Notes: generated by a model not told the origin, from the sequence alone. A DNA stretch of 64,000 nt from an uncultured Bacteroidota bacterium (GCA_902559035.1 CACEGG010000002.1:115846-179845), one strand, 5' to 3'. Shown: positions 36,608 through 45,578, counted from the first letter of the stretch. Program-made: numbers and translations.

Positions 36608-37096
36608 TTATTCAATAATAAATTCACCTTTCATAATTTGGTAGTGACCTGGGAATGTACATATATAGATGTAACTTCCAGGTTCATCAACTGTAAAAGT
36701 TATACTGTCAGACTCACCACCACCTAGCATATTTGTATAAGCTATTGTTTCATCACCCTCAGGAATATATTGATTGTCTTTTGCAATTACAGCTCTTTGA
36801 GCAAAATCATCAACATCAACATCCTTTTTTAACAATACAAAATTATGACCCATAAATTCTTTAGCTATTTTCCCAGTATGATTAAGTATAAGGTTAATTT
36901 CTTTACCAGCTTGACCTTTCAATAAATTTTTATCAAACATCATTAGATCGTTTGAGTTCAAAACTAATCTAGTAGAATTTACTACTGGTTTTATTTCTGT
37001 TTTAGTTCTTTTATATGTAAACTTCTCTTTTTTTGGTTCATTTCCACAACCTACTAATAATAGAAGAGTAAAACATAGTGTTAGAATATTTTTCAT
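36608..37096 (-). CDS. Azurin-like type 1 copper lipoprotein
   Basis: Small blue-copper electron carrier. From the ATG at 37096 it has 162 residues with a lipobox LVGC (Cys17), an acidic/Lys linker and an azurin domain. Copper ligands match azurin: His84 (MGHNF), Cys146, His151 and Met155 in the spacing CTFPGHYQIM (C-x4-H-x3-M). A TTG further upstream (37111) lies inside the probable promoter box and is rejected as a start. Its redox partner is unknown. The metB-type gene follows without a gap. Confidence 0.93.
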   Translation of the reverse strand: MKNILTLCFTLLLLVGCGNEPKKEKFTYKRTKTEIKPVVNSTRLVLNSNDLMMFDKNLLKGQAGKEINLILNHTGKIAKEFMGHNFVLLKKDVDVDDFAQRAVIAKDNQYIPEGDETIAYTNMLGGGESDSITFTVDEPGSYIYICTFPGHYQIMKGEFIIE

Positions 37097-37108
37097 GATT
37101 TTTTTTTT

Positions 37109-37116
37109 CAAATTTA
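37109..37116 (-). promoter_or_regulatory. Probable azurin promoter -7 box
   Basis: The minus strand reads TAAATTTG, an exact TANNTTTG match, ending 12 bases before the azurin ATG at 37096. No clean TTG lies at 16-20 bases (a CAA at 37130-37132 gives a 13-base spacer). The matching distance to the start at asd and cvpA supports it. Confidence 0.4.
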
Positions 37117-37122
37117 CGACTC

Positions 37123-37183
37123 ATTGATTCAAAAAAAAAATTAAAAATCTACTTAATTATCCCTAGTTATCCTTAGAATCAAT
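37123..37183. repeat. Direct and inverted repeats in the azurin/DUF1080 divergent gap
   Basis: Two adjacent 10-base units, TTATCCCTAG (37157-37166) and TTATCCTTAG (37167-37176), differ by one base. An 8-bp perfect inverted repeat, ATTGATTC (37123-37130) and GAATCAAT (37176-37183), brackets an A-rich stretch. The layout would suit a regulator of one or both divergent genes; no factor is identified. Confidence 0.4.
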
Positions 37184-37213
37184 AATATCATATTATTTTT
37201 TACCTTTATTATA

Positions 37214-37942
37214 ATGAGGAATATTTTTATACTAGTTTTTTTTCTAAATTATTTTATTATTTTTTCTCAAAGTAAGGATACTGAAGTGTGGGGGCCTGTC
37301 CCTGAAAAGATTAATACTTATTATGATAATTTGCCGCCAAGTGACGCTATTGTTTTATTTGATGGAACCGATTTTTCAAATTGGGTAACATGGGGAGATA
37401 AAGAGCCTCAATGGATAATTAATGATGATGGTTCTATGACGGTAGTAAATGGAAAGGGTTCAATTTTCACAAAAGAATCTTTTGGATCTGTTCAGTTGCA
37501 CATTGAATGGAAAGCAGGCACTAAAGCAATTAGTAAACACAAAGATCAAAGTAGATCTAATAGTGGGGTATTTTTGCAGAGAAATTATGAAATACAAATT
37601 TTAGATAGTTATGAAAACCCGACCTATGTAAATGGCCAGGCAGGTTCAGTGTATAAGCAACATATTCCACTTGTAAATGCTTCACGAAAACCTGGCGATT
37701 GGCAGTCTTATGACATAATTTTTAATGCTCCAGTGTTTAAAAATAAAAAATTAGAAAAACCAGGTTTTTTCACTGTTTTCCATAACGGAATATTAATTCA
37801 AAATCACGTTGAAATTTTTGGAACCACAACAAACGTAGGACAACCTAAATACTCTGCTCATGGAGATGCACCAATAATGTTACAAGATCATTGCTGTATT
37901 CCATTAAGTTTTAGAAATATATGGGTTAGAAAATTAGAGTAA
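37214..37942 (+). CDS. DUF1080 (3-keto-disaccharide hydrolase-like) exported protein
   Basis: A 242-residue protein with a signal peptide (about 1-19, ending IIFSQ) and one DUF1080 concanavalin-like domain: LFDGTDFSNWVTWGD, LHIEWKAG, NSGVFLQRNYEIQILDS, GQAGSVYKQHIPLVNASR and the C-terminal IMLQDHCCIPLSFRNIWVR. The family includes 3-keto-glycoside hydrolases and many proteins of unknown substrate. It is divergent from azurin and 27 bases upstream of yicC. Confidence 0.88.
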   Translation: MRNIFILVFFLNYFIIFSQSKDTEVWGPVPEKINTYYDNLPPSDAIVLFDGTDFSNWVTWGDKEPQWIINDDGSMTVVNGKGSIFTKESFGSVQLHIEWKAGTKAISKHKDQSRSNSGVFLQRNYEIQILDSYENPTYVNGQAGSVYKQHIPLVNASRKPGDWQSYDIIFNAPVFKNKKLEKPGFFTVFHNGILIQNHVEIFGTTTNVGQPKYSAHGDAPIMLQDHCCIPLSFRNIWVRKLE

Positions 37943-37969
37943 GCCCTTCTTTTTTGTAAATTTACATCC

Positions 37970-38824
37970 ATGTTACAATCAATGACCGGATTTGGACAAT
38001 CTGCTCTAACATCTGAACTAGGTGAAATTACGATTGAAATAAAATCACTTAACAGCAAAAATTTTGATATAAATTTTAATATACACTCCCATTTAAAAGA
38101 TTTAGAAAAAGAACTAAGATCTTTATTATCAGCTAAATTATTAAGAGGGAAAATAGAACTTAAAATATCAATAGCTACTGAAAAACCTGCCAATTCTTTT
38201 AATAAAAAAATTATCAAAAATTACATTAAAGAATTAAAATCAGTGGTAAAAACAAAGGACTCAGAACTTTTGAAAATAGCGATAAACCTTCCTGAGGTTT
38301 TTTCCAAACAAAATTTTGAAATAACTAATTCACAAAAGGATGAAATTAACAATCAAATTAATAAAGCTTGTAAAGAATTAATTGAATTTAGAAAACAGGA
38401 GGGTAAAGCTTTAGAAAAGGATTTAAACAATCAAATAAATTTAATCGAGAAGGATATGCTTGAAGTTATTAACCTAGCTCCAGAAAGAAAAGATTCTATT
38501 AAAAACAAATTAAACTCAAGCTTACAAGAACTGAATGTCGAATTAAATAAGGAAAGGTGGGATCAAGAAATAATATACTATTTAGAGAAATATGATATTA
38601 ACGAAGAAATAGTCAGACTAAAAAATCATTTAAACTTTTTTAGAGAAACTGTTAACTCAAGTATTTCAGAAAAAGGAAAAAAATTAGTTTTTATTTCTCA
38701 GGAAATTGGAAGAGAAATAAATACTATAGGCTCCAAAGCCAATCATTCAGCTATTCAAAAAAATGTTGTCGATATGAAAAATAATCTTGAGAAGATTAAG
38801 GAACAATTATTAAACGTTTTATGA
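37970..38824 (+). CDS. YicC family protein (predicted endoribonuclease)
   Basis: Homologue of E. coli YicC, implicated in RNA decay. It has 284 residues: LQSMTGFGQ at the start, IEIKSLNSKNFDINF, then a long helical middle and the C-terminal signature FISQEIGREINTIGSKANHSAIQ. A 12-bp palindrome, TGTAAATTTACA (37955-37966), containing a near -7 box lies just before the ATG. It overlaps gmk by 4 bases (ATGA), a common pairing. Confidence 0.93.
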   Translation: MLQSMTGFGQSALTSELGEITIEIKSLNSKNFDINFNIHSHLKDLEKELRSLLSAKLLRGKIELKISIATEKPANSFNKKIIKNYIKELKSVVKTKDSELLKIAINLPEVFSKQNFEITNSQKDEINNQINKACKELIEFRKQEGKALEKDLNNQINLIEKDMLEVINLAPERKDSIKNKLNSSLQELNVELNKERWDQEIIYYLEKYDINEEIVRLKNHLNFFRETVNSSISEKGKKLVFISQEIGREINTIGSKANHSAIQKNVVDMKNNLEKIKEQLLNVL

Positions 38825-39396
38825 AAAATTTTGGCAAGTGCATAATTTTTTCTGCACCCTCTGGAAGTGGTAAAACTACTTTAGTTAGAGAATTATTAGA
38901 AAAAAGTGAACTGAACCTGAGTTTTTCTATTTCTGCAACAACAAGAAACAAACGCCAAGGAGAAATCAATGGAAAAGATTATTTTTTTAAATCTAGGTCA
39001 GATTTTAAGAAATTAATTAAAAACAATCAATTTTTAGAATTCGAAGAAGTTTATGAAGATGTATTTTATGGAAGCTTAAAAGAAGAGGTTAACAAATTGC
39101 TCGAAACCAGTAATGTGATTTTTGATATTGATGTAATTGGCGGTATTAAGTTGAAAAATTTTTTTCAACATGATGCATTAGCAGTGTTTGTTAAACCCCC
39201 TAGTATTGAAGAACTAAGAAAAAGATTAGTTTCTAGAGCTTCTGATTCACTTGAATCAATTAATTCAAGAGTTGAAAAAGCAGTAAAAGAAATAGAAAGC
39301 GAATCAAGCTTTGATGTAACAATAATCAATAACGACTTAATTACAGCCAAAAAAGAATCCTATAACATTGTAAAAAACTTCTTGATTAATGAATAA
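38821..39396 (+). CDS. gmk: Guanylate kinase
   Basis: Phosphorylates GMP to GDP. It has 191 residues. The P-loop SAPSGSGKTTL is at residues 11-21, and the GMP-binding region SISATTRNKRQGEINGKDYFF and the lid RLVSRASDS follow. The start overlaps the yicC stop and the stop overlaps the nadD start by 8 bases, so the three genes form one tight unit. Confidence 0.96.
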   Translation: MKNFGKCIIFSAPSGSGKTTLVRELLEKSELNLSFSISATTRNKRQGEINGKDYFFKSRSDFKKLIKNNQFLEFEEVYEDVFYGSLKEEVNKLLETSNVIFDIDVIGGIKLKNFFQHDALAVFVKPPSIEELRKRLVSRASDSLESINSRVEKAVKEIESESSFDVTIINNDLITAKKESYNIVKNFLINE

Positions 39397-39958
39397 AACC
39401 ATAGGCTTGTTTTTTGGAACTTTTGATCCATTACATAATGGTCACATTGCTATAGCAAAGTATTTTTTAAATAAACTAAGTCTTGACCAAATATGGTTTG
39501 TGATTACTCCACTAAGTCCATTTAAGCAAGCTAATAAAGTTTCGAATTATTATAACAGATTTAAAACAATTGATAATTATTGTAAGAAAAATAAAAGAAT
39601 TGTTTGTTCTGATGTTGAGTTTAAACTTACACCACCATACAATACCTCTGACACATTAATACATTTAAACAAAGAGTATACAGATACAGACTTTAAAATT
39701 ATTTTAGGCGAGGACAACCTTAATACTTTGCATCTTTGGAGTAATTATGAACTTATTCTACAACATAAAATATGTGTTTACCCGAGGAAAAGTCAATCTT
39801 TAGAGAAAAGTAGATTAGTAGACCATAAAAACGTTACTCTATATGATGCTCCAATTATGGAAATTTCTTCTACTTTAATAAGAAATAACATTAAAAATAA
39901 CATCTCAATTTCAGATTTAGTTCCAAAAGAGATTGAAGAAATGTTGGTCAAAAAATGA
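39389..39958 (+). CDS. nadD: Nicotinate-nucleotide adenylyltransferase
   Basis: Adenylates nicotinate mononucleotide to deamido-NAD in NAD synthesis. It has 189 residues. The nucleotidyltransferase motif GTFDPLHNGH (residues 10-19) and the C-terminal SSTLIRN motif (ISSTLIRNNI) are intact; PLSPFKQ matches the substrate loop. It overlaps gmk by 8 bases and is the last gene before the 118-base gap leading to the bat operon. Confidence 0.95.
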   Translation: MNKTIGLFFGTFDPLHNGHIAIAKYFLNKLSLDQIWFVITPLSPFKQANKVSNYYNRFKTIDNYCKKNKRIVCSDVEFKLTPPYNTSDTLIHLNKEYTDTDFKIILGEDNLNTLHLWSNYELILQHKICVYPRKSQSLEKSRLVDHKNVTLYDAPIMEISSTLIRNNIKNNISISDLVPKEIEEMLVKK

Positions 39959-39998
39959 TTTACCTCTTTAACTAAAGAAATATTTAACCAATTATTAA

Positions 39999-40028
39999 CA
40001 ATTTGAATCATTTTTTTTATTCAAATTG
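39999..40028. repeat. 10-bp inverted repeat upstream of moxR
   Basis: CAATTTGAAT (39999-40008) and ATTCAAATTG (40019-40028) are exact reverse complements, separated by CA and eight Ts. The right arm ends in the TTG that fits the -33 element of the moxR promoter. There is no T-tract after it, so a terminator for nadD is less likely than an operator. Confidence 0.5.
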
Positions 40029-40056
40029 CACCCCCTTAGTTTAATGAGTAATTTTA
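40026..40056 (+). promoter_or_regulatory. Probable promoter of the moxR-bat operon
   Basis: TTG (40026-40028), a 20-base spacer and TAATTTTA (40049-40056), one base off TANNTTTG, ending 20 bases before the moxR ATG. The -33 element is inside the right arm of a perfect inverted repeat. Confidence 0.4.
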
Positions 40057-40076
40057 TAATATTAACATAGAATAAC

Positions 40077-41072
40077 ATGAATAAAGAAATAGACATTAAA
40101 GAAATTAATGAAATCATTGAAAAAGAAAGTGCTTTTATTGATATACTATTATTAGAAATTAACAAGGTTATAGTTGGTCAAAAGCATATGATTGAAAGAC
40201 TTTTGATTGGTCTTCTGGGACAGGGGCATATCCTATTAGAGGGAGTCCCAGGTTTAGCGAAGACACTTGCGATTAATTCTTTAAGCAAAGCCGTTAAAGG
40301 TAGTTTCAGTAGAATTCAATTTACACCTGATTTATTGCCTGCAGACGTAGTTGGTACCATGATCTACAATATGAAAGAAAATGATTTCTCAATTAAGAAA
40401 GGCCCAATTTTTGCTAATTTTGTTTTAGCTGACGAAATTAATAGAGCTCCAGCAAAAGTTCAATCTGCTCTACTAGAGTCAATGCAAGAGAAACAGGTTA
40501 CAATTGGTGATTCTACCTTTAAATTAGCACCTCCTTTTTTAGTAATGGCCACTCAAAACCCTGTTGAACAAGAAGGGACGTATCCTTTGCCTGAAGCGCA
40601 GGTTGATAGATTTATGTTGAAAACAATTATTGATTACCCTAAGTTAGAGGATGAACAGCTAATAGTTAGGGCTAATATTAATAATAGTTTTGGCGACATT
40701 AAACCTGTAGTAACTGTTAAACAAATAATTAAAGCACAGGAATCTGTTAGACGAGTTTATATGGATGAAAAAATTGAAAAATATATTTTAGATTTAGTGT
40801 TCGCTACCAGGTATCCTGAAAAATATGGTTTAGATGAATTAAAACCCTTAATAAATTTTGGAGCTTCACCCAGAGGAAGCATAAATCTAGCTAATGCTGC
40901 AAGATGTTATGCTTTCATAAAAAGAAGAGGATATGTAATTCCTGAAGACGTTAGAGCAGTTATTCATGATGTTTTAAGACACAGAATAGGGTTAACATAT
41001 GAAGCTGAAGCAGAAAGTATTTCTTCTGAGGAAATAATTAACAAAATTGTTAATCAAGTAGAAGTACCTTAA
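40077..41072 (+). CDS. MoxR family AAA+ ATPase
   Basis: Chaperone-like AAA+ ATPase thought to act with VWA-domain proteins. It has 331 residues. The Walker A GVPGLAKT is at 56-63, with Walker B VLADEINRAP, sensor-1 MATQNPVEQEG, an arginine-finger region PLPEAQVDRF and a C-terminal lid GASPRGSINLANAAR. It is the first gene of the bat locus (DUF58, BatD-like, BatA-E follow), so it probably remodels or matures these membrane VWA proteins. Confidence 0.95.
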   Translation: MNKEIDIKEINEIIEKESAFIDILLLEINKVIVGQKHMIERLLIGLLGQGHILLEGVPGLAKTLAINSLSKAVKGSFSRIQFTPDLLPADVVGTMIYNMKENDFSIKKGPIFANFVLADEINRAPAKVQSALLESMQEKQVTIGDSTFKLAPPFLVMATQNPVEQEGTYPLPEAQVDRFMLKTIIDYPKLEDEQLIVRANINNSFGDIKPVVTVKQIIKAQESVRRVYMDEKIEKYILDLVFATRYPEKYGLDELKPLINFGASPRGSINLANAARCYAFIKRRGYVIPEDVRAVIHDVLRHRIGLTYEAEAESISSEEIINKIVNQVEVP

Positions 41073-41110
41073 AAATAATTCCAATTTTTAAACTTACTAA
41101 TTTCAATATT

Positions 41111-41977
41111 TTGGAGACTAAAGATTTATTAAAAAAAGTTAGAAAAATTGAAATCAAAACCAGAAAGTTAAGTAGTAATATTTTTGGTGGAGAATATCAT
41201 AGTGCTTTTAAAGGACGAGGAATGACTTTTAGTGAGGTTAGAAATTATCAGTTTGGAGATGATGTTCGAACAATAGATTGGAATGTTACAGCAAGGTATA
41301 ATGAACCATTTGTCAAGATTTTTGAGGAAGAAAGAGAACTTACATTGATGCTGATGGTAGATGTTAGTAACTCCGCTTTGTTTGGGACTAATAATGCCTT
41401 AAAGAAAAATATTATAACTGAAATTTCAGCAACATTAGCTTTTTCAGCCCTTCAAAATAACGATAAAGTAGGGTTGATTTTGTTTAGTGATCAGGTAGAG
41501 CTCTACATTCCACCTAGCAAGGGTAAAACACATGTATTAAGAATTATCAGAGAGCTTATTGAGTTTAAACCTCTTAGCAAAAAAACAGATATTAAAGTCG
41601 CTTTGGAATTCTTAACAAGAATTTTAAAAAAGAAATCTATTACATTTATTTTGTCTGATTTTATTTCATCTGATTATGAAAAATCTTTAAAAATAATTTC
41701 TAAAAAACATGACTTAACAGGCATTAAAGTTTACGACAAGTTTGAAGAGGCTATTCCAAACCTTGGATTAGTTCAAATGTTTGATCAAGAGACAGAAGAG
41801 ATTAAAATGATAGATACTTCTTCTAAATCATTAAGAGATAACTATAAAAGAGAAATGTCTTTAAATTTTAAAAAATTTAACGATTTATTTACTAAAAATG
41901 GTGCAGGTACAATTTCTTGCAGAACAGATGAGAGTTATATTAAAAAGCTTTTAAATTATTTTAAAAATCGTGGATAA
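41111..41977 (+). CDS. DUF58 / VWA-like protein of the bat operon
   Basis: A 288-residue cytoplasmic protein. The DUF58 core GGEYHSAFKGRGMTFSEVR and DDVRTIDWNVTARYNEPFVK is followed by a VWA-like fold with the MIDAS-type DVSNS. The start appears to be TTG at 41111 (METKDLLKKVRKIEIKTRKL), as the N-terminus matches relatives and the next Met is inside the domain. It typically pairs with MoxR. Its end overlaps the next gene by 8 bases. Confidence 0.9.
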   Translation: METKDLLKKVRKIEIKTRKLSSNIFGGEYHSAFKGRGMTFSEVRNYQFGDDVRTIDWNVTARYNEPFVKIFEEERELTLMLMVDVSNSALFGTNNALKKNIITEISATLAFSALQNNDKVGLILFSDQVELYIPPSKGKTHVLRIIRELIEFKPLSKKTDIKVALEFLTRILKKKSITFILSDFISSDYEKSLKIISKKHDLTGIKVYDKFEEAIPNLGLVQMFDQETEEIKMIDTSSKSLRDNYKREMSLNFKKFNDLFTKNGAGTISCRTDESYIKKLLNYFKNRG

Positions 41978-43538
41978 ATTTAAAATTGTATTTATTGCTA
42001 TTTTCATTTGCACAAGCGCAAGTTTGTACTCTCAGGCTGTTATTGATGTTGACTCAAAAATAGACAGCCTAACAATAAAAGTTGGTGAGGAAATTAAATA
42101 TGAATTCTCTTTCACGTTAGACTCAATAGAAAAGTCTGAATTTAAATTTTCAAAAATAAATCCTCCATTTGAAATTATAGAAGAATTTGAATTGGACACT
42201 CTCATCATAAAAAATAAATATCGCTTTACAAAAAGATACTCACTAACCAGTTTTGAGCCCGGTTCATTTTCAATAATTAACCCTCTCAAAATTGTAGATC
42301 AGATAATTAAAACAGGAGATTCAATAATTGTTAATGTTTCTAATGTTAAAGTTGATACAGTAAGTAAAAAGTTTTTTGATATAAAAAATATAATTTCTGT
42401 TGATAGAAATAATGAAGGCTGGTGGAAAAAATATTTTTTATTTTTTTCTATAGCCATAATTTTATTTTTAATAAGCTTATTATATAAAAATTCAAACTTT
42501 TTTAAATCTTCTGAAGAGGTCATTACGCCTCCTCTCGAAAAGGCAATTAAGGCATTAAAACAATTAGAACTTAAAGACTTGAATAATCAATTAGATTATA
42601 AATTATATTATTCAAAGCTGACGGAAATTGTTAAGGGATATTTTGAGGAAGAAGTTAAGGTAGATGCCCTAGAAAGTACAACAAACGAACTAATAGAAAA
42701 ATTAGAATTACTAAAAGATGCTGGGCAACTAGATATTACTAAAGAAACCTTAAATAATTTTAAGTCAGTTCTTGCAACTGCAGATTTAGTGAAATTTGCA
42801 AAATCTAATCCTGGATCAGAGACTGCTATACTAGATAAAAAAGTATTGGAAACTGTTTTGGTAGATACAAAAGAGGCAATCCCAGAGCCAAGTGAAGAAG
42901 AATTATTGAAAAATGAGATTTACTTAAAAAAAATTAAAGAACAAAAGAAAAAGAAACTGTATTTAAATATCTTTAAAATTAGCTCAGTTTTAATAACCTT
43001 ATCTTTAGTAATCTCAATATCAATATTTGGATGGCAAGATGTTAAGGATACAATTGTTGGGAATGAAACAAAAAATCTTCTTGAAAAAAAGGATTGGGTA
43101 GAAAGTAGTTATGGAGCTTATCCAATTTCTATTACCTCTCCTGATGTTTTGAAAAGAAATGATTCAAAGTTAGGTCAGCTTTTTGATTTTCAAACTCTAG
43201 AAGATTCATTTTTTATTTCAGTTTTAACAAAACCAATTAACGAAGAAGAAGATCATCAGGCTATATTAATAGAAAATTTAAAATCTAAGGGAGCACTAAA
43301 TATATTAACTCAGGAAGAAGAATTCTCACTTAATGACGGTATAAGTACCACCAAATATTTTGGTTCATTTGATTATAATAAAATTGATGGAAACTCAGTA
43401 AAAAAAGAATACTACAATTTAACATTTTTTGAGAACGGAGGAACACAAATTATAACTACCATTATAGATAGAGATAATAAATATTCATCGGAAATAATTA
43501 AACGAATTGAGAATTCAATTTATTTTAAAAAAGACTAG
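41970..43538 (+). CDS. BatD-like two-pass membrane protein of the bat operon
   Basis: A 522-residue protein with an apparent GTG start, a signal peptide (about 1-22, ending LYSQ), an N-terminal beta-sandwich region (about 25-130) like BatD, a membrane segment (about 152-172), a cytoplasmic helical domain (about 185-325), a second membrane segment (about 335-355) and a periplasmic tail. No catalytic motif is seen. It lies between DUF58 and batA in the place of a conserved but poorly described component. Its function is unknown; a role in assembly of the VWA complex is inference. Confidence 0.75.
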   Translation: MDKFKIVFIAIFICTSASLYSQAVIDVDSKIDSLTIKVGEEIKYEFSFTLDSIEKSEFKFSKINPPFEIIEEFELDTLIIKNKYRFTKRYSLTSFEPGSFSIINPLKIVDQIIKTGDSIIVNVSNVKVDTVSKKFFDIKNIISVDRNNEGWWKKYFLFFSIAIILFLISLLYKNSNFFKSSEEVITPPLEKAIKALKQLELKDLNNQLDYKLYYSKLTEIVKGYFEEEVKVDALESTTNELIEKLELLKDAGQLDITKETLNNFKSVLATADLVKFAKSNPGSETAILDKKVLETVLVDTKEAIPEPSEEELLKNEIYLKKIKEQKKKKLYLNIFKISSVLITLSLVISISIFGWQDVKDTIVGNETKNLLEKKDWVESSYGAYPISITSPDVLKRNDSKLGQLFDFQTLEDSFFISVLTKPINEEEDHQAILIENLKSKGALNILTQEEEFSLNDGISTTKYFGSFDYNKIDGNSVKKEYYNLTFFENGGTQIITTIIDRDNKYSSEIIKRIENSIYFKKD

Positions 43539-43539
43539 T

Positions 43540-44541
43540 ATGCCTAATAATATGATATTTTCAAATCCTGAATTTTTATGGCTTATTATAGTGCTACTAT
43601 TTTTAATCTTATTTGATTATAAATTTAAATCTCAGAAAATTTCTAATTTTAATATATCATCTATCAAGTCTTTTTCAAAAAAATCCTTAAAAGCTAGATT
43701 ATATCCTTTTTTAAATATTATAAGATATTTAGCAATTATGTTTTTGATAGTAGGTTTAGCTAGACCTCAAATTATAGATGTGTCTACTCAAACAAAAAAA
43801 AGTAGAGGAATAGATATTGTTATTGCAGTTGACGTATCGTCTAGTATGTTAGCTCAAGATTTAAAGCCAAATCGACTGGAAGCTCTAAAAGAGGTTGCTA
43901 AAGAATTTATTAATGATAGGACTAACGATAGAATTGGCTTGGTAGTTTATGCTGGAGAAAGTTATACTAAAACACCAGTGACATCAGACAAATCTATTAT
44001 TATAAACTCTTTAAATGAAATAATTTTTGATGGAGTTATTGAAGATGGAACAGCAATTGGTATGGGTTTGGCAACATCAGTAAATAGATTAAAAGACAGC
44101 AAAGCAAAAAGTAAAGTGGTTATCCTACTTACAGATGGAGTAAACAACTCTGGCTTTATAGATCCAAACACTTCAGCTGATTTAGCTTCTTCTTTTGGAA
44201 TAAAAACCTATACAATTGGACTGGGTAGCAATGGAAATGCACGAGCCCCTATCGCCTTAAATCCAGACGGGTCATTTAGGTATGGTTTAACTAAAGTTGA
44301 AATTGATGAAAAGCTTTTGAAATCAATTGCTTCAAAAACAGGTGGCTTATATTTTAGAGCTACAGATAACAAAAAATTAAAAGAAATATATGACGAGATT
44401 AATAAATTAGAAAAAACCGAAGTAGAGGAATTTAAATATTCAAATGCAAAAGAAATTTATAGAATTTTCATTTTGATTTCAATTTCTTTAATCCTAATAG
44501 AATGGATTTTCAGATCGACAATTTTTAAAAGTTTTATTTAA
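43540..44541 (+). CDS. batA: BatA, membrane VWA protein
   Basis: A 333-residue protein with two N-terminal membrane segments, a von Willebrand A domain (about 85-290) and a C-terminal membrane segment. The MIDAS motif is DVSSS in IVIAVDVSSSMLAQDLKPNR, and LLTDGVNNSG carries the later aspartate. The ATG at 43540 (or 43552, MIFSNPEFLW) is chosen; an in-frame TTG at 43507 lies inside the previous gene. Bat proteins were named from aerotolerance in Bacteroides fragilis; their mechanism is unclear. Confidence 0.9.
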   Translation: MPNNMIFSNPEFLWLIIVLLFLILFDYKFKSQKISNFNISSIKSFSKKSLKARLYPFLNIIRYLAIMFLIVGLARPQIIDVSTQTKKSRGIDIVIAVDVSSSMLAQDLKPNRLEALKEVAKEFINDRTNDRIGLVVYAGESYTKTPVTSDKSIIINSLNEIIFDGVIEDGTAIGMGLATSVNRLKDSKAKSKVVILLTDGVNNSGFIDPNTSADLASSFGIKTYTIGLGSNGNARAPIALNPDGSFRYGLTKVEIDEKLLKSIASKTGGLYFRATDNKKLKEIYDEINKLEKTEVEEFKYSNAKEIYRIFILISISLILIEWIFRSTIFKSFI

Positions 44542-45578
44542 TGTATCAATTAGAAGAGACATCATATTTTTATATTCTACTCATTATTCCAATAATGATA
44601 ATAGGTTTCTTGTTTTTAAAAACATGGAAAAAAAATATTCAAAAAAAATATATTTCTGAAAATTTACTTCAATTTTTAAGTCCAAATATTTCTAATTTTA
44701 AGCCAAGAATTAAACTGCTTTTTTTAATATTATTTATCCTTTTTTCAACAATTGCATTAGTTAATCCAAAGATTGGAACAGAATTAAAAACTGTTAAAAG
44801 AGAGGGTGTTGACATAGTTTTTGCTCTTGATGTTTCTAAAAGTATGTTGGCTGAAGACATAGCACCAAATCGGTTAGAAAAGGCTAAAAGAATTGTTTCA
44901 GAAATCATCAATACTTTAAATAATGACAGAGTTGGGGTAATTGCATATGCGGCAACAGCTTTGCCAATTTTACCTATTACAGACGACTATTCAACAGCAA
45001 AAACTTTTCTACAAAGTTTAAACACAGATATGTTATCCTCTCAAGGGACAGCAATTGTTCAATCAATAAACTTAGCACAAAAATTTTATGACGATGAAGA
45101 TCAAACTAACAGAGTTTTGTTCATTCTTTCAGACGGTGAGGACCATGAGGTTGAAAGACAAAATTTACTTGAACTAGCTGAACGATCTGGAATAACAATT
45201 ATAACCATTGGTCTGGGTTCAGTCAAGGGAGCGCCAATTCCAATTAAAGAAAATAATATTGTAAAATCTTATAAAAAAGATGAAAATGGGGATGTTGTTG
45301 TGACAAAGCTTAATACCCAGTTACTAAATACGATAGCGAACTCCTCAAGAGGAATCTATATTGAGGGTGTTAATACCGAGCTAGTTGTTGAGGAAATTTC
45401 TAAAAGATTAAAAGAAATGGATAAAAAAGAATTTGAGTCTAAACAATTTGTTGCTTATAAAGACCAATTTCAGTGGTTTATTTCATTTGCAATTCTTTTT
45501 TTAAGTTTGGAATTATTAGTTTTTGAAAAGAAAACATATTGGGTTAAAAAATTAAATTTATTTAATGAGAAAAATTAG
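44541..45578 (+). CDS. batB: BatB, membrane VWA protein
   Basis: A 345-residue paralogue of BatA: two N-terminal membrane segments, a VWA domain with MIDAS DVSKS (DIVFALDVSKSMLAEDIAPNR) and LSDGEDHE, and a C-terminal membrane segment (about 312-330). It starts in the batA stop (TAATG, one-base overlap) and overlaps batC by 14 bases, so translation of the three genes is likely coupled. Confidence 0.92.
   Translation: MYQLEETSYFYILLIIPIMIIGFLFLKTWKKNIQKKYISENLLQFLSPNISNFKPRIKLLFLILFILFSTIALVNPKIGTELKTVKREGVDIVFALDVSKSMLAEDIAPNRLEKAKRIVSEIINTLNNDRVGVIAYAATALPILPITDDYSTAKTFLQSLNTDMLSSQGTAIVQSINLAQKFYDDEDQTNRVLFILSDGEDHEVERQNLLELAERSGITIITIGLGSVKGAPIPIKENNIVKSYKKDENGDVVVTKLNTQLLNTIANSSRGIYIEGVNTELVVEEISKRLKEMDKKEFESKQFVAYKDQFQWFISFAILFLSLELLVFEKKTYWVKKLNLFNEKN

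Noticed and set aside
36608-37111. TTG start at 37111 for azurin
   Set aside because: It adds five residues before a good ATG and falls inside the probable -7 box.
39999-40028. Intrinsic terminator for nadD
   Set aside because: The stem is AT-rich and followed by CACCCCC rather than a T-tract; the T-run is in the loop.
43507-43539. TTG start at 43507 for batA
   Set aside because: It would add 11 residues overlapping the previous gene, while an ATG at 43540 directly follows that gene's stop.
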